The notes beneath the pieces were generated by a model. That model worked only from the letters and a program-made list of their open reading frames with translations. It had not been told where the DNA came from and ran no database searches. DNA of 16,076 nucleotides from Nephromyces sp. MM_2019 (Eukaryota > Apicomplexa > Aconoidasida > Nephromycida), in NCBI GenBank assembly GCA_015657535.1, contig JADHZB010001545.1, positions 23,053 to 39,128 of the forward strand. The letters run 5' to 3'. The position numbers and the translations under genes were made by a program. This document shows, in pieces, positions 1 through 8,457 of the stretch. Within the stretch, counting starts at the first letter, position 1. Every line of letters starts with the position of its first letter.

Positions 1-64
1 CTGTCACACACACACTGTCACACACACAGATATATATATATATCTTATTGTGTAAACAGCACAT
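1..64. repeat. CA and AT microsatellites in the terminal intron
   Basis: Two short CA tracts are followed by an alternating AT tract at about 31-43. This lies in the intron downstream of the last visible exon of the minus-strand gene. Confidence 0.85.
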
Positions 65-70
65 ACTTAC

Positions 71-157
71 TGTAATAAACTCAACATATCCAGGAGTAAA
101 AACCTTGTCTGTGATAAGCTTCTGCACCACCTCTTCCATAAACTTCTTATTCTCCAA
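71..157 (-). CDS. exon 6 of the coiled-coil gene (last in window)
   Basis: The acceptor is TTTGTTTTCAG. Twenty-nine codons start LENKKFMEEV and end TPGYVEFIT. The donor GTAAGT is at 70-65, phase 0. The exon continues the coiled coil of exon 5 for about two heptads and then becomes mixed. The next exon lies to the left of the window. Confidence 0.82.
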
Positions 158-3100
158 CTGAAAACAAAGAATCAGCCTCATTTCATTTAGTAAATTGAAG
201 CCTCAAGAACTGCTTCAAGTAGAAGCAAATCTTCCCTCTAGATCAAACAGCTGGAAGCTTTAATGTGTGTGCAAGGGGAGTCGCACAATATGACAAAGCT
301 TCAGAAAGAGAATGGGATGTACGTACACCTCACCAAAAATATCTTCACATGCACTGTGTGTCAAAACCAAGAGTCATGGCATCATCATATATCCTCATAG
401 AAAGAAATACCACCGCAATAACACAGCCGAGAATACACTAACACACACTGAAATAGAAAGCTCATACCTGAAACAAAATCGCATACACTAACGCACAATC
501 ACATAGAAAGTCCATAGCTAATACACCGACACAACGCCATGCCAGTTAGAATGAGAAGGCAACCCGACAGAAAAAATAAGCCCAGTGTACATACACTCAA
601 GTGTACTACAAGGAAAGAGCAGACATCCATCTCCATATCGACACACACACACACACACCACAAAGACTGTGAGAGACACAAAAATTAACTCACAGAAGTA
701 GTACTTGTTTCAACGTGCTTCATCCAGCATCAACCACACATTTGCATTTTATGTAGCTTCACGTGCGACTGCTTCACTCTTATCCTGAGCATACTTCCCA
801 AACACACACACAAACCGCAATGCCTTCAAATCCTTACTTCAGCTTTCAGGGCGTCGACTTCTCGCCTAAGAAACTCTAACTGGCAGAGTAACCTGTTCTC
901 CTTCATCGAGGATTTAGATAGCCGCTTCTGTAGTTTCTGCAGAAAAGCATTAAAGAAACCAGACAAGCTGAGATTCAGATATGCTGAATAAACAAAAGGA
1001 TCACACACATGCATATTCATACACAAGCAAATATAAACACTCAAATTTACACACATGTGAATTTATATACATGCAATACCCACACATACAACTTCACGCA
1101 CACACAAACTCACACACATTTACCAAATAAAAACCAACATGCACACACTCGCTCGCCTCTATCAACTAGTACAAGCAACATACGACAAAACAAGATTGAC
1201 TATATACACACACACACACACACAACTACTCTCCAGACATCCGTAGAATCAATTACAGGGCGTGCCTTGCATCAAACACACTAGTAACTAACAAGCCGTC
1301 AAGAGACTTGCTAAAATAAACTTCATCCTCATAAAAATGCTAAATAAGCTTCATTGAGGAACACACACACACACACACAGACGCACACACACAAAAAGCT
1401 TCAGAGGGTACAAATCTGTATACTTATTCTTACGTTAATAGTATATTTCATGGGTTCCTCCAGAAGTCCAGAAAATACTTCAACATCGGGAGAAGCTGCA
1501 AGTAAAGGAAGGTACTGGAGAGCCATAACAGCAACATCTCAGTAGTAACTACTAGCTTGTGGGGTGTATGTACATTCTGCATAGTCATAAAAAGTGATAA
1601 ATTCTGTAATCAATGAACTAATACAGTATACGTTTACTTAATCTTCTGTAGAGACACTCTATTGCAATAGAGGTGATGCAAAAATCTGAAAACTAAAAAC
1701 CTCTAAAATATCAAACATTTTCCGTGTGTGCACACGTATGCAAAGGCTACTGAACCACTTCATCCCCAACAACGCTTAACTAACGTCTAAAGGGGAAGAC
1801 ACACAAAGCAAATATGCTCAAGTCTATAGCACAGATCGATAATTGCAGAAACACCCACATAGGTTTGCTCGCGAACATTTAAGGCACAAAGGTAGCTCAT
1901 CGCACACACGGCAAATGCACCTTACACAGGGCAGCACAGCATTATATGGCAGATACAAAGAAGCAGCTCACGCTAAAATCAGCCTAAACGCGGATGTCAT
2001 TATCAAAGCAGATATAGCTTGTTTAGAACTATGCACATAGTCTGACTATGCAATTCTTGTGTGTTGCTGCGCAGGGTATCTGCATAGAATCACGAATGGC
2101 TATGTGCAAATTTGCTTGCTTCTGCACACACTTATTTGTGTAGCTATACGTGATCTGCTTACTTACCTCCAAGCTTTGATGATATAAAATCTGTCAGTAG
2201 AGCTATCCGATGCTTATTCCACATGTTTTTGATTCTTTCCTTGTTTAACTGATCAACCGAAGCAAGAATAAGCGAATGAAGCACTCACACACACGGACAC
2301 ATCCACGCACAAACACGCACACTACAGGAGAAAAAACTTCCAGATATATATCATAGAAGAAAACTCTTTCACAATACTCTACAGGCTAAAACTCTTTCAC
2401 ATTTACGCTACCCACAATTCTCCCACACACACAAACTCTAACTACAACCCTTTCGCGCACGCACACACTCTACTCATTAAATCTAATCTCTTCCACAAAA
2501 ACACTATACCCACTAAACCTTTTCCGCACACAACACTTTCAATCAATTAAAACTCACACACACACACACACACACTATAACTCTTCCACATAAATCAGGT
2601 TTAGATTCCCCTAAACTGCATTAGACACTCTCTCACACACATGAAACACACACACTCTCCCACGTGTACCATAACCCCAAATCAAACTCTTCCAAACCAT
2701 GAGAAAATCACATATCACCAGCACCATGAAGCAGGAAAAAGGCCAATTTTCTAGCCTAAACACACAAGTTTATGATACAACAGGCATTGCAGCTAACCGA
2801 TTCCAGCGTAGTCTGCAGCTTAGAGTTAAGCATCGCTGTAATAGCGATAAGGATGACAGTCCCGTGATCATCATTATCTCCAGGATCCACATCGCTCAAT
2901 GCCGGTCTGACAATGAAAAATACGTAGGAAAAAGTTAAAATTGATGGTTTCTGCAAGCAATGCTGAAATGAGAAGGAAATTCCAAACAACGAATATCTGC
3001 TGATTCCCTGTGATGCAAGAAAAGCCGTGGCACAACACGAGTAGCGCTTAGACTAAGAAAAAAGCTTGAAGCTACTGTAGATAAGCAAGTCATATGTTAC

Positions 3101-3705
3101 TCTGATAAAGAAGCCACACATAGAAGCACAATATACAGGTAAAGTAAGCACTCACTTATACGCTACTTAGATAATAGCCAGAATGAAGTTTATCCCCCAA
3201 GAATAGAGTGAAGCATATCTATCAGCACACATCCACCAAGGGTAGAGTAGGTCACACACTGCCCAGGCAGTTCACGCAACCCCTCGATAAGCACAAGCTC
3301 TAAACATAAACATCAGACACCTACAAAACACAGGGTGTGTGCAAATATCATTGAAGATTATAATATGCGATGCAAGCGCAGCAAAACAAATATAGCCAGT
3401 CATCTAGAAAATATGTGTGCACACATCACAAAACCAACAGTGCAAAAAAAAACATGCGCAGTAGACAGGTACGGCGCAATCACAGGAAGCAGATGCGCAC
3501 ACACTACAAGACACGAACAAACATCTTGCTCTGCTTACTCTGTAGGTATCTTTGAAATATCATCAAACTCTTCATAGCTCTCCACATCTTCAAAGGCAAC
3601 ATTTCTGTATGCAACTGAGCTTACGGTGCTCATCGCTGCATCCCCCCTCCTACTCTTTATACCATTTCGAGGCACAAGATCGCTATCTAAATCGTGTGCC
3701 TTCAT
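71..3705 (-). CDS. spliced gene, unknown coiled-coil protein, 5' six exons (3' end outside window)
   Basis: I do not recognise this protein. Six exons on the minus strand join as 3705-3539, 2906-2798, 2248-2167, 1495-1434, 936-838 and 157-71. The phases match at every junction: split codon GA|A between exons 1 and 2, G|CT between exons 3 and 4, and phase 0 elsewhere. The donors are GTAAGC, GTTAGC, GTAAGT, GTAAGA, GTAAGG and GTAAGT. The product so far is 202 codons. Residues 1-55 are polar and acidic (VESYEEFDDI near 41-50). Residues 57-140 are mixed and probably helical. Residues about 156-187 form a coiled coil with leucines or valine at 156, 160, 163, 167, 170 and 174, and the heptad register continues across the exon 5/6 junction. 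There is no signal peptide or membrane segment, so a soluble intracellular protein is inferred. Introns measure 497-680 bases and are rich in sense-strand TG. The last visible exon ends in a donor, so the gene continues leftwards. A small skipped exon cannot be excluded. Confidence 0.8.
641..658. repeat. (CA)n microsatellite, intron 5
   Basis: About nine CA dinucleotides lie in the intron 158-837. The transcribed strand reads this as TG. Confidence 0.9.
838..936 (-). CDS. exon 5 of the coiled-coil gene (coiled-coil start)
   Basis: The acceptor is TTTAATGCTTTTCTGCAG. Thirty-three codons start KLQKRLSKSS and end VDALKAE. The donor GTAAGG is at 837-832. The exon is highly charged, with Leu/Val at heptad spacing, typical of a coiled coil. 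Confidence 0.82.
1205..1379. repeat. two (CA)n microsatellites, intron 4
   Basis: Pure CA tracts lie at about 1205-1224 and 1361-1379, within intron 937-1433. CA-rich but impure sequence spreads over 1010-1150. The long plus-strand ORF here, rich in Thr and His, is a by-product of the repeat. Confidence 0.9.
1434..1495 (-). CDS. exon 4 of the coiled-coil gene
   Basis: The acceptor TTCCTTTACTTGCAG is strong. The first two bases, CT, complete a GCT (Ala) codon with the G of exon 3. Twenty codons follow, starting SPDVEVFSGL and ending KYTIN. The donor GTAAGA is at 1433-1428, phase 0. Confidence 0.77.
2167..2248 (-). CDS. exon 3 of the coiled-coil gene
   Basis: The acceptor is GGTTGATCAG after a T-rich stretch. 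Twenty-seven codons start LNKERIKNMW and end SSKLG, plus one base G. The donor GTAAGT is at 2166-2161. The content is basic and amphipathic. Confidence 0.75.
2555..2575. repeat. (CA)n microsatellite, intron 2
   Basis: A pure CA tract lies within a broader CA-rich, pyrimidine-rich stretch (2280-2660) of intron 2249-2797. Confidence 0.9.
2798..2906 (-). CDS. exon 2 of the coiled-coil gene
   Basis: The acceptor is TTTTTCATTGTCAG. The first base, A, completes the GAA codon begun in exon 1. The exon then carries 36 codons starting PALSDVDPGD, with a hydrophobic helix-like part (VILIAITAML), and ends at LES. The donor GTTAGC (2797-2792) is weaker than the others but keeps phase 0. Confidence 0.72.
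3539..3705 (-). CDS. exon 1 of the coiled-coil gene, with start codon
   Basis: The ATG at 3705-3703 lies in the context ACAATGA, with A at -3. The frame has an in-frame TAA upstream at 3768-3766 and no other ATG between, so this start is preferred; a GTG extension to 3741 is unlikely in a eukaryote. The exon encodes 55 residues beginning MKAHDLDSDL and ends with two bases (GA) before the donor GTAAGC at 3538-3533. The acidic stretch VESYEEFDDI lies near its end. Confidence 0.72.
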
Positions 3706-3950
3706 TGTAACCAATTGGTAGCAACACGAATGCCTGCTCACACAACAGATATACGCGAAACTAACTTAAGCTCCTTAGGTCAGATGTCTCACACAGGGGT
3801 AGAGGCAACACATCGTGGGAAAATCAAAATCACACAAAAGCATTCTAGAAATATACAGCAAAACCAACTAGTGAAGACACAAAAGAGTGCAAAAATATAC
3901 ATAAATAGTAATAAGATTCTTAATTATTCCCTGAAGATGCTGAGGAGGAA

Positions 3951-4088
3951 ATGAAGACGACGCAGAGTAATGCAGGTGACGAGAAGGGCAAGGCAGGTAA
4001 GGAGAACGACGCAGGTGAGGAAAAGATTAGCGCAGGTGAGGAGAGTAACACAGGTAAAGCAGAAAGCAAGGCATATGACGCAGTGTAA
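3951..4088 (+). CDS. possible small ORF built on CAGGTRA repeats
   Basis: An ATG-to-TAA frame of 45 codons reads MKTTQSNAGDEKGKAGKEND and continues with AGEEKIS, AGEESN and TGKAESK, ending YDAV. It is very hydrophilic. It could be a small peptide, or the final exon of a plus-strand gene with an acceptor at TTATTCCCTGAAG (3924-3936), since the frame is open back to 3922. No upstream exon is evident, and the repeat alone may explain the open frame. It starts only 246 bases from the start codon of the divergent minus-strand gene, so it may instead be purine-rich promoter DNA. Confidence 0.25.
   Translation: MKTTQSNAGDEKGKAGKENDAGEEKISAGEESNTGKAESKAYDAV
3973..4059 (+). repeat. tandem CAGGTRA units, alternating 21/18-base spacing
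   Basis: CAGGT starts at 3973, 3994, 4012, 4033 and 4051, giving spacings of 21, 18, 21 and 18. A higher-order unit of 39 bases (13 codons) is implied. Each unit is followed by A or GA, matching a eukaryotic 5' splice-site consensus. All spacings are multiples of three. Confidence 0.8.
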
Positions 4089-4392
4089 CTCAAATCACGA
4101 TATTAAAAGGCATCAAAGAAATAAAAAAAATCAATTGCTTATGCCCCAGAAAGACTTCTCTTACTGAGATTTTCTTATACATGAGGATAAGATGTGGTGA
4201 AGCACTCACTGCGTTACAATGTAATGGATAACGCGTAAAAAATTGGTTGCAAATGAGTTGATACTATAGGTGGGACATATCTTCATAAGCACGAAAGGGA
4301 TACACAGGGAAAAATGTGCATCTCATCCTAAGAACGTTGATATTCACTTAAAAATAACCTACAAAATTACTGAAATCAATAGAAAACCTCAG
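4089..4392. other. A-rich stretch, nothing recognised
   Basis: A-rich DNA with scattered stops. I see no convincing exon, repeat or RNA gene. Confidence 0.5.
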
Positions 4393-4482
4393 CCAGCAAG
4401 TATGCACCAGTTTATATTTGCATGCACCTGGCTTCAACCAGCAGGCATGCACCAAATTCTATTGGTATGCACCTACTCGGTA
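4393..4482 (+). repeat. 45-base tandem repeat with four ATGCACC heptamers
   Basis: Two adjacent copies, 4393-4437 and 4438-4482, have a period of 45. ATGCACC occurs at 4402, 4422, 4447 and 4467 (spacings 20, 25, 20). In the plus frame open from 4270 to 4539 the copies read PASMHQFIFACTWLQ and PAGMHQILLVCTYSV, mostly conservative changes. That frame has no upstream ATG outside the repeat and no recognisable domain, so I do not call it a gene. Confidence 0.7.
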
Positions 4483-5630
4483 AGTATACAAGGGAAACAA
4501 GAAAAACTGCATCTAAATTGTGGAAAAATGGAAACCTAATGAGCCTACACAATATTCAAACCATTGCTCTTCAAAAATTTTTCATGAAAAAGCATTGAAA
4601 GGAGAACAGCTTCAAGTTTGCACAGCAACACACCCATTAGGCACTTGACGACGAGCTATTTATTCGCCCTATGGTATATAGATACCTAGGAAACTCAGCC
4701 CACCCACTGAAAAGCACGCGACTACACCAACTTTCATTCAAAAGAAAGTGCACAAAGCCAAAACGGTTCAAACAAAAACTCAAAAATAATTCATTAGATA
4801 AAGAAAGTCCGTAATGATTTACATCACCAAGACACCTTAAAAAACTAAAGGGGAATTATCCACCCTGTAAACTTGCTTTCGACAAACTTTTTCTCAATAA
4901 AAGGGTCAAAACTTGAGAATTTCAGAGCTATCAAGCAAGCTATTTTCTCGTTTTTAAACAATCCCAGCTGCTAGCACTATGTATCTCCTTGTCTTATATG
5001 GGTTTCATTCTTTATAGCTTTATTCACCCTGATACAAGCTATTTACTTTGCTTTTTCAAACGGTTACATGCTCTTCTTGGAGAAAATAGGCAACAATTTC
5101 TTCTTTTCATCTGTGACAGGACCAACGTCTTTACCTAATCCTCATCCAATCCCTTATAAAAAAAATACCTGCCGAAATCAAAAGAAGGAAAGTGCCAGGC
5201 ACATTAAATTAGGCGGAAAATACGCAAAATACGCCAGGATTCAATCCTTCTAAATCCAAGAAATATTACTGCTTCTGAGAATTTAAGTAAAAGCAGTTGC
5301 TTTTCTCCATGAAGAGCAGATGCCAATTCCGCAAATGCGCCTGTTTTTGCCCGGCTAGCATTTGATAACCAGTTTCAACATCAAAGAAATAACAGAGCAC
5401 AATATATGGCAAAGAACGGGTGCAAAATCAAGTCACTGTTCGAAAAGCAGTGAAACCCCCATCAGCTGGAAACGCTTAACCGGCAAGACACGAAAAAAGT
5501 GCTCCGAGCAGAGAATATCGCGGAGAAACGAGAGTGGCTAGTCGCATCATGTCATCTGTCACTGGGGAAATAAAAAAGACGGCGGTGCATCAGCTAGTGC
5601 TTCGAACAGTGGGCCACATGCCCATTTTCT
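4483..5630. other. A/C-rich intergenic DNA, no gene recognised
   Basis: Mostly A-rich on the plus strand up to about 5400, then more GC-rich from about 5440. Short open frames occur, such as plus 5068-5253 and a minus stretch ending at 5068, but none has splice context or a recognised domain. Confidence 0.5.
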
Positions 5631-5910
5631 GGGGGTGAAGTTTGTGAGGGCTTCTACCACACATACTAGGGGGGGGTTTTGGTGGACCCAACTTTTACGG
5701 TTGGTAACCCGCACGTGTGTGGGGGGTGCGACAGCTAGCGTAGCATCCAGACAGTATCACGCTGCTACCAGAGGGTGATGCGAAAGGCTTCTACCACACA
5801 CGCTAGCGGGGGCTGGCTTTTATGGACCCTGCTTTTTAGGCTAGTAACCCGCATGTGTGTGGGGGGGGTGGCAGCTAGCGTAGCATCCAGACAGTATCAC
5901 GCAGGTACCA
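5631..5910 (+). repeat. two 140-base tandem copies in a GC-rich island
   Basis: Copy 1 is 5631-5770 and copy 2 is 5771-5910, each exactly 140 bases. The 3' half is the best conserved: TAACCCGCAYGTGTGTGGGG, then CAGCTAGCGTAGCATCCAG and ACAGTATCACGC. The 5' halves diverge and have compensating small indels. A third copy seems to begin at 5911 (CGGGGGTGTG) but is lost at once. The GC content contrasts with the AT-rich flanks. The plus frame 5775-5999 is open but shows no known domain and probably follows from the repeat. Confidence 0.85.
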
Positions 5911-8019
5911 CGGGGGTGTGGCCAAAATTCCTTATACTTCGCCAGTGGAAAGCTAGGAAGTTGACGTGTACGCGTCAATTGATGAGGCAGTATCCCTAGA
6001 TGCACAGTGGGGCTCAAATTAGGGGGTAAAGACTATAGAGCCTTCATGTGAGTTATGATGACTTCGATAAATTTATTTAGGTTTTCGTCGTGCTCCCAGG
6101 CCTTTGGGATAATTTTAGTCTAAAATGCAGACTTATGTGGAGCAAATCAGTGCACACGGCATCTTCATGCCAAGTGATCACCTTGAGGAAATATCATTAT
6201 CCGTTTAATTACTTTTTAAGGACAATATTTTTTTCGTTGGTATACTCTGCCTTAAGCCTGAAAGCTCATTTTAATCTAGAACATCATAAAGTAGAGTGTG
6301 AATAGGTGTAAGATGAGCATGATAGACGCAATGTGCTCATGCTGCTCAGGTTGCAGTTCAGCACGTACACAGCCAATAATTCTCTTGGAGTTGATCACAT
6401 TTTTTAAATAAACTAGTGCGAAAAAAGCAAAATTTCTATTGTATTAGTGCAAGCAAACAAAATTTTATTTAAATGAGTGCAAGCAGACTAAACTTCTTTC
6501 GTGTGAGCATTCAATCAATGTTCTGAGTGAATAGGTCCCCATGAAATCTTAAAAACCATTCCTGAAATGTCCTGCATGCACGCACGCTTTTAAAAAAATT
6601 CCGGTATTGTTAATATCAGCCGTTGCTACAGTCTGATGTGATATCAACAACAACATCATGTGCTTGGACTCATCAGCTTATTATTTTTGTATTATTTCCT
6701 TAGCATCATCAGGATTTAATTTTGTCCATAAAAAAGGAGCACCTTAAATAAAAAAGTTACGCGCAAAAAAATTCCACTTGCAGATAATTTTTTCGAAAGA
6801 ATGAAAACTACGCTAATCATGTTTAGCCCCTAACTCTCACAACTTTAGTAAGGAAGCGAAGGTAAAGATAGGCATACCTATGAGAAACCATTGTCTAGGC
6901 TTTTGCAGAGTCTTCTACCGCTTGGATGTGATAACCTTTGCTGTTACATGCGGTGAGTATTCTCTTCTACTGCATAATACACCTGAATAAGTTTGTACTA
7001 ACATATTGTCAGTATTCACTCTTGCTATCATAACCCTGAATAGTTCTACAATTAGAAGTGTAGAACCTTATTGCGGGAAGCTATATAACAAACAGAGCAA
7101 CGTTGGACCATTAAAAATTACTTTCCGTCAATATACCTTGTAGCAAAACTGAGGTTAGGGTAATTTGCAATTTTTCAAAGTTATAATGAACACTCTTATT
7201 GATAAAAGCATAGCTGCAACAATTTTAGTAATTGAGAAATCAAATAATCCTAATGAAGATTTTAGAAAGCTATCATTAATACTCTTCCTTCATTTACCAA
7301 AATGTTTTTACAAGCCATATCCAATTAATGGTGCTCTGTGTTTTTCCAAGTTTAAAAAGAAATGGCACCCTCTTGGTCACCTTTATAGGGGTCAAAAAGA
7401 AAACAACACGCTAAGAAGCAGTCATCTGAATATGCAGCAAGATCGGTACAAGTATTTATGAAACCATTTTCTAATTTTTCACTGACTCCAAATATGAAAG
7501 CTAAGCGGTGCAGGCAGAAGCTTAAAAACTCAAGTATTTGACATTGTCCCTTTTTGATACCCATTGGAGAACTCCTAGGGACCGCTTATGATTTTCTTTG
7601 TTTCGGTACGAAAAATCTCATTTATAATTGAAAATGCGCAAAATATATAATTATAAAAGGGTACTTTGTCGGAGAGAAAATGCATAGAATACACATGAAA
7701 AAATTTCAATTGTAGCAAAAGCTTTTACAAAAATATTTTTAAGCATATATTATTTATGTATTACTTATTTGTAAAATGTCTCTACAAAATATATTTAACC
7801 TAATATTATGGATTTCGTAGACAATATAGTTTTTACTAAAAAGTGATATATTTTCCATATATAAAACTTAAAATTACATCACCGAGTAGCAATGAATTTT
7901 CTCCATTAGATAAAAATGGACTACGTGGTATGTGGAGTCAGGACTTATTGTTCTGAAAGTCGCTTCTGCAGACTCACCAAACCGCCTGTACCAGCAAGGC
8001 TCAGCTTGCTTTGAACTGT
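5911..8019. other. AT-rich intergenic DNA, no gene established
   Basis: Apart from the 30/31-base repeat I find no secure feature. Open frames at 6090-6305, 7165-7461 (plus) and 7352-7564 (minus) show no motif. A short segment 6909-6952 is flanked by an acceptor-like GGCTTTTGCAG and a donor-like GTGAGT, but it is open in more than one frame and has no partner exon. The stretch 7610-7900 is especially AT-rich. Confidence 0.5.
6415..6505 (+). repeat. degenerate 30/31-base tandem repeat, three copies
   Basis: AGTGC recurs at 6415, 6446 and 6476. Copies 2 and 3 share AGTGCAAGCA followed by an A-rich then T-rich stretch; copy 1 is more diverged. Confidence 0.6.
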
Positions 8020-8030
8020 AAAATCATACA

Positions 8031-8047
8031 CAAGGGGTGACCCCTTG
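8031..8047. other. 17-base palindrome
   Basis: CAAGGGGT-G-ACCCCTTG has perfect 8-base arms around one central G. It could be a dimeric protein-binding site. It has no poly-T context and no neighbouring gene that would show a role. Confidence 0.5.
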
Positions 8048-8105
8048 GACTAATGGTATCACGGCATTACTTTAAAAGTTAGAATTTTGAATTTATTTTT
8101 TGCAG

Positions 8106-8357
8106 CGTAGAAAGCACCATATACGATGTTTTTCAAAATATACTGCATTTGAAAAGCATTTTTATACGCTCCAAGACATCCAAAACCTTTCGATCCAACG
8201 CAACTGCAATGACCAGCTATGCCTTTTTTTGTCTGATGCAGTAAATGTGTTTGAAGGCAGTTCGACAGTGTTGTATTTTGCATCAGACGACGCGCTGAGT
8301 CTGCAATCGTTGCCATTATTACACAAGCGAACCTTCCGATTAAAAATGATGTGTTAA
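8106..8357 (+). CDS. candidate terminal exon, unknown protein
   Basis: A strong acceptor, TTTATTTTTTGCAG, precedes an open frame of 83 codons that ends in TGT-TAA at 8352-8357. Visible stretches are TLQDIQNLSIQRNC and NVFEGSSTVLYF. I recognise no family. A possible tiny first exon is ATG at 7916 with donor GTATGT at 7928, phase 0, but this is speculative. The opposite strand is also open over much of the segment, which weakens the case. Confidence 0.18.
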   Translation, partial: RRKHHIRCFSKYTAFEKHFYTLQDIQNLSIQRNCNDQLCLFLSDAVNVFEGSSTVLYFASDDALSLQSLPLLHKRTFRLKMMC

Positions 8358-8419
8358 TTGTAGCGGGTTTTTGAGATTAACATAAGCAACGCAAAGTCAC
8401 TCCGTGCTGAGAAGGCAAT

Positions 8420-8457
8420 GTCATGGCAACTTAAGTGAGTCATGGAACTTAAGCAGA
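8420..8457 (+). repeat. 19-base tandem duplication
   Basis: GTCATGGCAACTTAAGTGA is followed directly by GTCATGGAACTTAAGCAGA. Confidence 0.6.

Noticed and set aside
1009..1284. Plus-strand 91-codon ORF rich in Thr and His.
   Set aside because: It is a CA-repeat by-product inside an intron of the minus-strand gene.
2699..2938. Plus-strand ORF over exon 2 of the left gene.
   Set aside because: It is the antisense of a phase-supported minus-strand exon, with no motif of its own.
5068..5120. Minus-strand frame ending DEKKKLLPIFSKKSM-stop after an acceptor-like GTCCTGTCACAG.
   Set aside because: It looks like a terminal exon, but no upstream exon in the right phase could be found on the minus strand.
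5910..6410. Possible decayed Ty3/gypsy-type reverse transcriptase on the minus strand (one frame has ELQPEQHEHIASI, then KVIKRIM, AWEHDENLNKFIEV and TVHLG in a suggestive order).
   Set aside because: The frame has about as many stops as chance predicts, the catalytic YxDD motif is missing, and the expected spacing between blocks is far too short. It is pattern-matching without a test; a translated search against retroelement proteins would decide.
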